Under the pieces are notes generated by a model that saw only the letters and a list, made by a program, of their open reading frames with translations, was not told the origin of the DNA and ran no database searches. Made by a program: the position numbers and the translations under genes. DNA of 64,000 nt from Deltaproteobacteria bacterium (GTDB lineage Bacteria; Myxococcota; Myxococcia; Myxococcales; 40CM-4-68-19), in NCBI GenBank assembly GCA_005879535.1, contig VBKI01000066.1, positions 1 to 64,000 on the forward strand, in the 5' to 3' direction. Positions 17,356 to 25,959 of this stretch are shown in pieces (within the stretch, counting starts at the first letter, position 1; the number at the start of each line of letters is the position of its first letter).

Positions 17356-19922
17356 GCGGCCGGCGTCCCGAAGATCGCGTTCTCGCGAACGATGCGCGCC
17401 ACGCCGGGCCGGGTCAGCTCGGCGCCGAAGAGCGCGGAGAGGAGCTCCGAAGGACGCGCCACCGCCTCGTTCTCGCCGGCGCGCAGCGTGAACCGGATCT
17501 CGCGCGTACCCGCAGCCACCAGAGAGTCCAGGGACTTCTTCAGATCGACGCGCACCGGCTCCTTGCCCTCGCGTTCGCGAAGCACCAGGGCCTCTCCCGC
17601 AACGGCGAACTCCGCCAGCCGCGCCGCCGCGTCCGGCAAGCCTTCGGGAAGCTCGACCCGATACTCGAGCCCGCGGATGGTGCGCGAGAGGGATTCCCCC
17701 CCGGGCCGCAGCGCCTCGCATTCGAGGATCCGGAATCCTTCGGGCAGGTTCTGGCGGACGCGCCGGGCGACGTCCGCCGGCTCCTGCATGCCGAACAGCT
17801 CCAGATCGAGGTACTCGGCACGGCTTTCCGTCCCCACGGGACACGCCGGCCCGAAACTGACCTTCGGTTTCGGGTGGAACCCTTGCGAATGCGGGATCGA
17901 CAGCTTCGCGCGCCGGAACGTGCGCAAGAGCGCCGTCATCGTCTCCAGATGACTGAGGGCGACCGCCACGCCCTCCTTCCCGTAGCGCAAGCGCAGGAAC
18001 GTCCGCTCCGCCGGGAGCGCTTCCGGCGCGCTCGCGGGCTGCCGCCGGTAATCACCCGGGTGATACACGATGGTATCCACCACCTCGTAGTCGCAGGCGC
18101 CGCAGGCGGTGCAGATTTCCTCGCCGTACGCGCAGTCGGGTACCTGCGCCTCGCGCAATGCCCCCACCCGCGCCTTCCACAGGTACGGCTTGGTCACCTC
18201 GCAGTCGATGTGATCGAAGGGCAGCGTCTCGCGCTCGCCCTTCTCGCGGTGGGCGAAGAAGCGCAGCCCGACTCCATGACGGCGCTCCGTCTCGGCAAAC
18301 GCTTCCTGCCAGACGTCGAGATTGAAGTGCTCGGTCCAGCCGTCGAGGCGCTGTCCGCGTCGGTACGCGTGCAACACCGCGGTCGCGAGCCGCCGATCGC
18401 CCAGCGCCAGAGCGCCTTCCAGAGCGCTCTGCCTCGCATCGTGCGGCTTCACGTGCAGGTCGCGGTAGCCGCGCCCGAGCCGCCGCAGCTCCTCGCGCAA
18501 GAGCGCGTGCTTCCGCTGCGTCTCCTCCAGCGGGATCATCGGATCCCACTGGAACGGCGTGAACGGCTTGGGACAGAAGGTGGAGACGCCGACGTTGATC
18601 TCCGCCCGCGGGTTCGACTTCTTTCCCCGGCGAAGCGCGTCGGCCGACAGCTTCACGATCGCGCGCACGTCCTCGTCGCGCTCCGCCGGCAGCCCGATCA
18701 TGAAGTAGAACTTCACCAGGTCCCAGCCCGCGCCGAACACCGTGTCCACCGCGTGGAGCAGGTCCTTCTCCGCGTTGCCCTTGTTGATCACCCGCCGCAT
18801 CCGCTCGGTGGCCGCCTCGGGTGCAACCGTGAATCCGCTCTTGCGCACGCGCTTGATCTGCGAGGCGAGCTTCTCGGACATCGTCTCGGTACGGAGGCTG
18901 GGGAGCGAGATGCCGATGTTCTCTGGCCCCAGCTCGTCGAAGAAATCCTCCAGCACGCCGTCGATGCAGGAGTAGTCTCCCGCGCTGAGCGAGAGGAACC
19001 CGACCTCTTCGTATCCCGTCGCTTCCAGGCCCTGCTCGGCGATGCGGCGGACGTCGTTCGGGTCGCGCTGCCGCGTCGGCCGCGTGATCATTCCCACCTG
19101 GCAGAAGCGGCAGCCCCGCGTGCAGCCGCGCTGGATCTCCAGCGGCAGCCGGTCGTGCACCGTCTGCATGAAGGGCACGATCGGCTTTTCCGCCTGCGGG
19201 ACGAGGTTCAGATCCGGGATGACGCGGCGGACGATGTTGTCGTATCCGGGCTTCAGCGGCTCGTACGCGCGTAACGTGCCGTCGCCGTTGTAGTGGGGAC
19301 GAAACAGCGAGGGAACGTAGACGCCGGAGATTTCGGCGAGCAGCCAGAGCAGGTCTTCGCGGGAACCGCGCCCGCGCTTCCAGTCGGCCATCGCGTCGCT
19401 GATCTCATGCACCACCTCTTCGCCTTCCCCAATCACGAAGGCGTCGAAGAAGTCCGCGACGGGCTCCGGATTGTAGGTGCACGGGCCGCCGCCCAGGATC
19501 AGCGGGTCCTCCCGCTCCCGATCCCTCGCGTGCAGCGCGATGCCGCCCAGTTCGAGCATCGCGAGCACCGTGGTGTAGCAGAGCTCGAACTGCAGGGTGA
19601 ACCCGACCACGTCGAAGGCGCCGAGCGGCGCGCGGCTTTCGATGGAGAACAGCGGTTGCCGCTCCGCCTTCAGGGCACGCTCCATGTCGGGCCACGGCAT
19701 GAAGACGCGCTCGCAGGCGACGTCGGGACGCTCGTTCAGCGCGTGGTACAGCAAGCGAAACCCGACGTTGCTCATCCCCACCTCATAGGTGTCGGGAAAC
19801 GCGAGCGCCCACTTCACCCGAGCCGCGGCGAGGTCCTTGCGCACCGCGTTCAGCTCTCCGCCGGCGTAGCGCGAGGGCCTCTGGGCGGAGAGGATGAGGC
19901 GGTCGAGGACGGGCAGCTGCAT
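17352..19922 (-). CDS. B12-binding-type radical SAM protein fused to DUF2344 (TIGR03960/TIGR03936-like)
   Basis: The 856-aa protein starts at the ATG at 19922 (MQLPVLDRLILSAQ). Residues 30-220 form a cobalamin-binding-like Rossmann domain. Residues 255-500 hold the radical SAM core, with the iron-sulfur motif Cys267-x3-Cys271-x2-Cys274. A Cys-rich segment lies near residue 610 (CTACGACDYE). The last 230 residues match the DUF2344 domain, with SHLETMTALLRTFRRAKL and HSQGFHPKPKVSFGPA in two blocks. Such proteins often sit beside the RNase E/G gene, as loosely here, and have been suspected of RNA or ribosome-related modification. The reaction is unknown to me. Confidence 0.9.
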   Translation of the reverse strand: MQLPVLDRLILSAQRPSRYAGGELNAVRKDLAAARVKWALAFPDTYEVGMSNVGFRLLYHALNERPDVACERVFMPWPDMERALKAERQPLFSIESRAPLGAFDVVGFTLQFELCYTTVLAMLELGGIALHARDREREDPLILGGGPCTYNPEPVADFFDAFVIGEGEEVVHEISDAMADWKRGRGSREDLLWLLAEISGVYVPSLFRPHYNGDGTLRAYEPLKPGYDNIVRRVIPDLNLVPQAEKPIVPFMQTVHDRLPLEIQRGCTRGCRFCQVGMITRPTRQRDPNDVRRIAEQGLEATGYEEVGFLSLSAGDYSCIDGVLEDFFDELGPENIGISLPSLRTETMSEKLASQIKRVRKSGFTVAPEAATERMRRVINKGNAEKDLLHAVDTVFGAGWDLVKFYFMIGLPAERDEDVRAIVKLSADALRRGKKSNPRAEINVGVSTFCPKPFTPFQWDPMIPLEETQRKHALLREELRRLGRGYRDLHVKPHDARQSALEGALALGDRRLATAVLHAYRRGQRLDGWTEHFNLDVWQEAFAETERRHGVGLRFFAHREKGERETLPFDHIDCEVTKPYLWKARVGALREAQVPDCAYGEEICTACGACDYEVVDTIVYHPGDYRRQPASAPEALPAERTFLRLRYGKEGVAVALSHLETMTALLRTFRRAKLSIPHSQGFHPKPKVSFGPACPVGTESRAEYLDLELFGMQEPADVARRVRQNLPEGFRILECEALRPGGESLSRTIRGLEYRVELPEGLPDAAARLAEFAVAGEALVLREREGKEPVRVDLKKSLDSLVAAGTREIRFTLRAGENEAVARPSELLSALFGAELTRPGVARIVRENAIFGTPAA

Positions 19923-19993
19923 GCCTCGTCGGGTGTAGGGGGCGGTGCGGGTCGCGTCAAGCGAGGACCGCCCTCGTCTGCTACTGTCAGCCG

Positions 19994-21028
19994 ATGCGCT
20001 GGTCCGCCATCGCGCTGACGTTCGCCTGCCTGCCGTTTTTTGCCGCAAGAGGCGCGCCGAAGTATCCCGATTCGACAGGTTGCGTCGTCGATGCAGCGCA
20101 GGTCCTGACTGCAGGCGAGCAGGGGACACTCCGACAGATCGCGAGCCAACTCGACCGCGAAGGGCTGGCGCAGCTCGCGGTCGCCGTCGTCCGTTCGGAG
20201 GATCTCGGCGATTTGTCGCGCGCAGAGTATGCGGTCGAGCTCTTCCGTCGATGGAAGCTTGGGCACTCGAAACAAGGCTCCGACGGCTTGCTGCTCCTGT
20301 TCGTGACCGGCCCTCCGGGAAAACGCGGGCTCAAGGTGGAGGTCGGTTACGGTCTGGAGGACACGCTTCCGGACGGCAAGGTCGGGGCGCTGATGGACGA
20401 AGCCGCCGGTCCGCACCTCAGAAAGGGCGAGTTCGGCGGGGCCGCCGTCGCGCTCGCCTCGGCGCTGGCGCGGACGGTGGAGCAAGCAGCGGGCGCCGGA
20501 GGGTCCCTGCAGGACCGCGGGCGAAGTGCACGGGCCAAAAGCTGGCTCGCCCCCGGCACCGCGATAGCCCTGGCGCTCCTGCCTGTTGCCGCGATTTTTG
20601 CCCTGTTCCTCGCATTCGTACTGGCCTACGCACGCAAGCGGATTCCGGGAAAGGAAGCAAACGTACTGGTGGTGGTGTCGGTGCTGACGTGCCTGCCGGG
20701 ATTCGTCGGCCTGGTGGCGGCGAATGCGCACTGGTTGATCTGGGCGCTGTTTCTCACCATCGCGCTCGCCGTCGTCGACGTCGCGCTCTACCTGGAGCTG
20801 CAGGAAAGCCAGTGCCCGCGCGACGGTCGCTGGCTTCGCCGCCGGATCCTCTGGAGCTCGCTCCTGGTCGAGAAGAGTTGCGCTTGCGGCTATCGGACGG
20901 AGTTCTCCTTCGCGCCCGGTTCGGGCCGGGCTGCCTCGACCCACCGGACGTCGGCGACCACCGCCGAAGGCTGGAAAGGAGGAGGCGGCGGCGAGTCCGG
21001 CGGAGGGGGAGCGGATCGGCAGTACTGA
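19994..21028 (+). CDS. TPM-domain exported membrane protein (YgcG family)
   Basis: This 344-aa protein begins with a signal peptide (residues 1-20, ending FAARGAP). The TPM domain (about 28-155) follows, with VDAAQVLTAGEQ, VAVVRSEDLGDLS, KQGSDGLLLLFV and the GYGLEDTLPDGKVG segment. Two or three membrane helices occupy about 185-265. A Cys-containing loop and a Gly-rich tail (GGGGGESGGGGA) end the protein, as in other YgcG proteins. TPM proteins are linked to photosystem repair in plants and to envelope functions in bacteria. The gene diverges from the radical SAM gene across 71 bp and converges with the 1098-aa gene. Confidence 0.85.
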   Translation: MRWSAIALTFACLPFFAARGAPKYPDSTGCVVDAAQVLTAGEQGTLRQIASQLDREGLAQLAVAVVRSEDLGDLSRAEYAVELFRRWKLGHSKQGSDGLLLLFVTGPPGKRGLKVEVGYGLEDTLPDGKVGALMDEAAGPHLRKGEFGGAAVALASALARTVEQAAGAGGSLQDRGRSARAKSWLAPGTAIALALLPVAAIFALFLAFVLAYARKRIPGKEANVLVVVSVLTCLPGFVGLVAANAHWLIWALFLTIALAVVDVALYLELQESQCPRDGRWLRRRILWSSLLVEKSCACGYRTEFSFAPGSGRAASTHRTSATTAEGWKGGGGGESGGGGADRQY

Positions 21029-21039
21029 TCGGCTCCCGA

Positions 21040-24000
21040 TCAGACGTCGAACGCCCCGAGGACGGTGCCGCTCGCGTCGAGCTCCAGGAACCACGTTCGC
21101 TGCTGTGGCGCCTCGCTCTGTTCGCCTCCCGCGACATGGACGGTGAAGCGGACGCCGGTCCGTTGGGCGCCCGCGATCTGTTCTGGCCGCCGTTCCGGCA
21201 GAAGCTCTGCGGCAAACGCCGAGAGCTCTCCGCTCAGGTGATAGAAGCGGCAGTTCGCGATGACGCCCTCGCGCCGTCCGTCGAACTGCAGCTGCTGCTG
21301 CGTCAGGTACCGGCTGGTGACGAGGAAGTCGACGCGGATCCTCTCGATCTCGCGCGCCCGCCAGATCTCCCACTGGTATCCCTTCGGGCCCACGAGGACG
21401 TTGATCGCGTCCTTCTTCGTGGGATTCGCGGGCTGGAAGATCATGCAGGCGACCAGGTCTTTGTGATCCTTGCTCGCGACCATTTCCAGCCACGACCTGA
21501 TCACCAACGCATCGGCCGGCGTGCCCTGCTTCTTGCTCTCCGCGTCCGCGATGCGCTTGCGCGCGTCGTCTCCTGCCGCCTTGTAGGTCGACTGGAACCG
21601 GTCGGCCAGGTCCTTGTATGCCCCATCGAACTGCTTCTCGTCGAAGGGCAGCAGATAGAAGCGGATGAGGTCGCGTTGCATCGCGTGCAAGTGGCCTGAG
21701 TTGAAGTCGGCGTCGAGCTGGTCGTCGATTTCCTTGCGGGTGAAGGCGCTGCTCCCCATGAGCCATGCCATCGTCATCGCGTGGCCCGGGGTCCACCAGG
21801 CGTGGCTGGGCGCCTTCTTCGATTTCACGTAGTTCTGCGCGTCGGCCTCGATGCGGGCCTTGTAGATGTTCACCGAATCGAAGGACGGATGGCGTCCCTC
21901 GCGGAACATCTTCTGGAACCCGTGCTGCGCCGCCCACTCGTCGGCGGCGAACAGCAACGACTTCGCGCCCACGACCGAAACCTCGATGCCCGCGATCTTC
22001 CCCTGCTGGGCGAGGCCGCTCGCCATCTTGACCAGGTCGGCGCTGCGGTCGTCGACGCCTTCGTAGTTCAGCCAGCGCGCCGCGGCGTCCGTCCAGCTGT
22101 TCATCGCTTGCTGGACCGCAGGGATCTCGTTGATGAAGCTTCCGATGGTCCAGCCGATGTCCCAGGCGATCAGTACCGCCCGGACCTGCGGGATCATCGA
22201 CGCGACCTGCGCGGCCGTCAGGCCCACGACCAGGGTCAGCTTCACGGGCACCTCGCCGCCGACCGGCGGGGCCTGCTGGCCGAGGTCGAACAGGTCGTCG
22301 ACGTAGAACGTGATGGGCAACTCGACCGCCGGAAGGACGTCGTCGAGCGAATCGGAGGAGCTCAATTTTCCCGTCCGGACGCGTGGCATCGCCACGTCGA
22401 GCGTCACGCCCTTCTTCCTGGTCAGCGAGTTCCAGGACTGAAGCGTGTCGAGCCCGCCGAACAGCTCGACGATCCGATCCACGTTCTTGCCCGCCGTAGG
22501 CTCCTTCGTCGCTCCGTCCCAGGGAGCGACCGACAGGGTCAACTCGCAGGCCTGGCGCACCTTCACCTTGATGCTGCCCTTGCACGGGACGAGCGCGGAT
22601 CGCTCTTCCTTCGATTTCTGCGGCTGGGAATTGAGAGTGTCCAGCGCCGCCGCCAGGAGTTTCTCGATCTCCCAGCCCGCGCTGAGGGTCAGCTTCTTCT
22701 GCCACCCGTTGATCTCGAGGTTGATCAGCCACTTGCGGGCATTGCCGTCGCCCTCTCCCTCGATGAACAGCTTGACCTGGCGGAGAAGCGAGGGAACCCG
22801 CCGTTCGATGGCGTCGATGATCGGCTCCAGCTTCGGCGCGAGAACGTCCAGCACCTTCTTCAGGATCTTGTTGCGCCACTTCTCCGGCAGCACGCCCCAG
22901 ATCGCGCCCGCGAGCTGAAGGATGGCCACGGCGAAGCGGAAGACGTGCGACAGATCCTGCGGCGATCTGGTGAGCTTGATCGCCGCTTTCGCACCCGGCT
23001 TCTGCCCGATGGCCACTGAAGCGCCGTCGATCTCGGTGCCGGCGTCCTTGATCTCGAATTCGTCCTCGATCTCGCCCGTGCCGTAAAAGAACCAATCGCC
23101 CGCGGCGGAGAACCGGCGCTGTTTCTTCTCCGAGGGCTTCCACTTGAACGCGAGAGTGGTCCCTTGCGGCTGCCTCGAGATCTCCGCCGTTGCCTTGTCT
23201 TCGTCGAACCAGTCGGTCTGCCGGACGCGGCGATCCTCCGGATGGGCCTTGCCGTGGCCCTTCAGCGTTCCCTCGAAAGTATTCTTCGAATTCTGTTCTA
23301 TCTCCAGGGACCAGTTCACGTTCGCATCCGGGAACGTCTCGACCTTCCAGGTCCCCGGGATGTCCTCGGGGTGCATCGCGTTCCAGGCTTCGTAGACGTT
23401 GAGCGATTGCTTCACGAGCTCGGCAAGCGCCTTCAACCGCTCGACCCATTCCCCGATTCGCGCTTCCTTCACTCCCGGTTCCGGCGGCTTGTTGGACGGA
23501 GTCTTCACCTTCGCCGGCAGCCCGAGCTGCTTCCAGGACTTGTCCAGATCGTCCCTGGACTGGTCCAGACTCTTCCGATCCTTCTTCAGCTCGTCGCCCA
23601 ACTCGACGAGCTTCTTCCGGTCCTTGGGATTCCACATCAAGGTGGTGAGCGCCTCGACCACGTCCGCGACCCACTCGATGGCGAGCTTGGCCGCCTCTCC
23701 CTTCTCGATTTTCTCGCTGACGTCCTTGACCGCCTTTTTTTCCGGGTCGGTCTTCGGCGGATCCGGATCGGTGCCCGGATCGTGGAACGCGCGCACGACC
23801 TTGTCGCCGACGACCCACAGCTTGAGGAAGCAGATGAAGAGCGTGGTGTACGCCTTGATTCGCTTCTTCTTTTCCTCCGCGTCCATGCCCTTTTCGTCGA
23901 CGCCGAAGAGCTTGTCGCAGCGCTGCTGCAGCTTCGTGAAGACCTCGTCGATGAACTTGAAGTCCTTCTTCGAGAGGCCCTCGGCGAGGATCGCCACCGC

Positions 24001-24336
24001 CTCGATCAGCTCGAAGGGATGGAAGTCGAACTCGAACGGCTCCTCTGGCTTGTGATCGGGCTTGTAGTTGAAGGCCGCGTAGAGGTGCTTGAACGCCTCG
24101 TCGACGTAGAGGACGAACGGCTTGAACTCTTTCGGGTCGTTGATGTTCTTGCGCTCTTCGTCGAGGTCCTTCTGGAGCATCTCCTGGCTGACACCGAGCG
24201 CGTCCGAGCCGTGTTTGACCAGCTTCTTCCAGAAGGGATCGGGAAGCTTCGCGTCCGCCTTGGTCTTGCCTGTCTTCTCCTGTCCGGAGCTGGCCTTCGC
24301 CTTCTTCGGGCCGCCCTGCGTCTGCGTGGAGGCCAT
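21040..24336 (-). CDS. Large protein of unknown function, third gene of the spike/cargo module
   Basis: This 1098-aa protein matches no family I know. It has no signal peptide. Residues 1-40 are Lys/Thr-rich and disordered-looking, and 45-325 are helical and very charged. Residues 326-445 form a Trp-rich beta region (IPGTWKVETF, WSLEIEQN, AFKWKPSEKKQRRF) like a lipocalin or similar barrel. Further beta segments follow, then an Ala-rich hydrophobic stretch around 715-760 (LVVGLTAAQVASMIPQ) and a helical C-terminal third rich in Trp and His (HAWWTPGHAMTMAWL). It starts 6 bp after the amidase gene. Codon use is poorer in GC and richer in Lys than neighbouring housekeeping genes. Position suggests an injected effector or a structural cargo. 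Confidence 0.75.
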   Translation of the reverse strand: MASTQTQGGPKKAKASSGQEKTGKTKADAKLPDPFWKKLVKHGSDALGVSQEMLQKDLDEERKNINDPKEFKPFVLYVDEAFKHLYAAFNYKPDHKPEEPFEFDFHPFELIEAVAILAEGLSKKDFKFIDEVFTKLQQRCDKLFGVDEKGMDAEEKKKRIKAYTTLFICFLKLWVVGDKVVRAFHDPGTDPDPPKTDPEKKAVKDVSEKIEKGEAAKLAIEWVADVVEALTTLMWNPKDRKKLVELGDELKKDRKSLDQSRDDLDKSWKQLGLPAKVKTPSNKPPEPGVKEARIGEWVERLKALAELVKQSLNVYEAWNAMHPEDIPGTWKVETFPDANVNWSLEIEQNSKNTFEGTLKGHGKAHPEDRRVRQTDWFDEDKATAEISRQPQGTTLAFKWKPSEKKQRRFSAAGDWFFYGTGEIEDEFEIKDAGTEIDGASVAIGQKPGAKAAIKLTRSPQDLSHVFRFAVAILQLAGAIWGVLPEKWRNKILKKVLDVLAPKLEPIIDAIERRVPSLLRQVKLFIEGEGDGNARKWLINLEINGWQKKLTLSAGWEIEKLLAAALDTLNSQPQKSKEERSALVPCKGSIKVKVRQACELTLSVAPWDGATKEPTAGKNVDRIVELFGGLDTLQSWNSLTRKKGVTLDVAMPRVRTGKLSSSDSLDDVLPAVELPITFYVDDLFDLGQQAPPVGGEVPVKLTLVVGLTAAQVASMIPQVRAVLIAWDIGWTIGSFINEIPAVQQAMNSWTDAAARWLNYEGVDDRSADLVKMASGLAQQGKIAGIEVSVVGAKSLLFAADEWAAQHGFQKMFREGRHPSFDSVNIYKARIEADAQNYVKSKKAPSHAWWTPGHAMTMAWLMGSSAFTRKEIDDQLDADFNSGHLHAMQRDLIRFYLLPFDEKQFDGAYKDLADRFQSTYKAAGDDARKRIADAESKKQGTPADALVIRSWLEMVASKDHKDLVACMIFQPANPTKKDAINVLVGPKGYQWEIWRAREIERIRVDFLVTSRYLTQQQLQFDGRREGVIANCRFYHLSGELSAFAAELLPERRPEQIAGAQRTGVRFTVHVAGGEQSEAPQQRTWFLELDASGTVLGAFDV

Positions 24337-24342
24337 GACCGG

Positions 24343-25947
24343 CTACGCTCGCAGGTACAGCGGCGCGAACGACTGTCCAAGCCCATCGGCGGTGGCGAAG
24401 ATCGACGCCGACGAGCCGAACCCCCATCCGGTATCGGGGATGGCCACCTCCGCGACGCCGCTTCCGTCATCAATCTTGAGGATGACGCCGGGGTCCGCGG
24501 TCTTGCCGGAAACCGAGTCCTTCACCTTGATCGGGAAGCTCTGCCCGTCGTAGCCGGTGGCGACGACGTGCAGCTTCACCTTCTCGCCCGGCTTTGCGCT
24601 GCCGTGGCGCCAGAAGAACCCGAGCAGGAACTTCGCGGCTTCCCCGGGCGGTGCAGACTTCTCTCCAGTGGCCAGGTAGTGCTGGCCTTCCGGTGAACGG
24701 GAGACCTCGACCCAGACCTCCCTCATCTTCGCCTTCGTCTTCGGACCGGCGATGCCGTCGACCTTCAGACCGTACTTCTGCTGGAAGGCCTTCACGGCCT
24801 CCTGGCTCTGCGAGTCGTTGACCGCGTCGGGCTCGCCATTGTCCTTGTCGATGATGCCGAGGACGTAGAGGGCCTTCAGGCGCTGCTCCACCATCAGCTG
24901 CGAGAGCGTTGGCTCCTCCTTCTTCTGCTCCACCGGCTTGGCTTTCGCTTTCACCTTTTCCGGAGTGGCCTCTTCGCCCGCGGGGATCTCCGTCGTCTCC
25001 ACCTCCGGAATGTGCACCGGCGGTTTGCCGGCGGCGGCGCCCATGGCGTAGGGCTCCGGGCGGTTCATTCCGTGGAAGCGCGCGACCTCGATGGCCTTGA
25101 TCCTCGCGGAGGGGTACTTCTGCTTCGGCGGCACCCGGCATCGGCCGTCCTGGAGATCGATCTTCTTCGCCTCGGCCTCGCTAAGCCAGGTCACCCACGC
25201 GCCCCGCCTGACGTTGTCCTCTTCGTCTTCGAAGCAGGGCGTCTTCAGGACCTCGTAGCGGGGCTGGCCCGTCTTCGCGTCGTCCTTCACCTTCTTGAGA
25301 TGTTGCGTGCAGCCGCCGATGCTGACGCCGAATCCGGCGCCGCCGAGCGGGTCGGTGTTGATCTTGCCGTTCGAGGAAATGTAGAGGAACGCGTCCACCT
25401 TTCCGTCGCGATCGGTGTGCACGTCCCAGCAGTAGACGGCGTGGCCGCCTTTCGGATCCCAATCGATCCCGACAGCGTCACCGCGGCGCATTTCGCCGGG
25501 GTGGATGGCCTCCGCCAGGTTGAACGCGATGCAGGCGCGTACCCAGCCGTTGTCCCGTTTCGGGTTCAAGCCGTACTGCTTGACGCCCTTGTGGCTCGCG
25601 CTGAGGTTGCCGTTGACGCAGCTATTGAACAGCTTGGTGAGGACGCTGCCGTCGGAGAGCTTCGGCTGGTAGGGCGGTCCGCCGTCGCTCAGCGCCATCA
25701 TCAGGGCGGTGCCGGTGAACGGCGAGCAGGAGACACCGTTTCCTGCGCTCGGCCCGAGCGTGCCGTCCGCGCAGGCAATCTTGACCAAAAAGGCGCTGTT
25801 CCCGTTTCCCTGGCTGGTCCGGTACCCGGCGATGTCCAGCTCGCGCAGCTTCTCCCAGGCGGCGATCAACTTGTCGAGGCTGACCTCCGTCCTGGAAAAC
25901 GCCGGCAGAGGTGTCTTGAACGACTCGCTGTAGTCCCTGAAGCCCAT
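24343..25947 (-). CDS. Amidase-like protein with peptidoglycan-binding domain (probable spike-associated effector)
   Basis: The protein has 534 aa. Residues 20-215 look like a papain-fold (CHAP/NlpC-P60-like) hydrolase, with a candidate nucleophile Cys74 in NGVSCSPF and candidate general base His169 in KGGHAVYCWDVH. Residues 300-350 are a Lys/Glu/Pro linker. Residues 350-412 form a PG_binding_1 helical repeat domain (AVKAFQQKYGLKVDGIAGPKT). A beta domain covers 420-534. It has no signal peptide, which fits delivery by an injection machine better than Sec export. It lies 12 bp after the spike gene and 6 bp before the 1098-aa gene. No immunity gene is obvious. The hydrolase assignment rests on motif spacing only. 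Confidence 0.75.
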   Translation of the reverse strand: MGFRDYSESFKTPLPAFSRTEVSLDKLIAAWEKLRELDIAGYRTSQGNGNSAFLVKIACADGTLGPSAGNGVSCSPFTGTALMMALSDGGPPYQPKLSDGSVLTKLFNSCVNGNLSASHKGVKQYGLNPKRDNGWVRACIAFNLAEAIHPGEMRRGDAVGIDWDPKGGHAVYCWDVHTDRDGKVDAFLYISSNGKINTDPLGGAGFGVSIGGCTQHLKKVKDDAKTGQPRYEVLKTPCFEDEEDNVRRGAWVTWLSEAEAKKIDLQDGRCRVPPKQKYPSARIKAIEVARFHGMNRPEPYAMGAAAGKPPVHIPEVETTEIPAGEEATPEKVKAKAKPVEQKKEEPTLSQLMVEQRLKALYVLGIIDKDNGEPDAVNDSQSQEAVKAFQQKYGLKVDGIAGPKTKAKMREVWVEVSRSPEGQHYLATGEKSAPPGEAAKFLLGFFWRHGSAKPGEKVKLHVVATGYDGQSFPIKVKDSVSGKTADPGVILKIDDGSGVAEVAIPDTGWGFGSSASIFATADGLGQSFAPLYLRA

Positions 25948-25959
25948 TGGACTGCCCCC

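Noticed and set aside
19850-24427. A minus-strand open frame of 1525 codons
   Set aside because: It is a shifted frame of the 1098-aa gene joined to antisense of the TPM gene; composition is Arg/Gly-rich without motifs.
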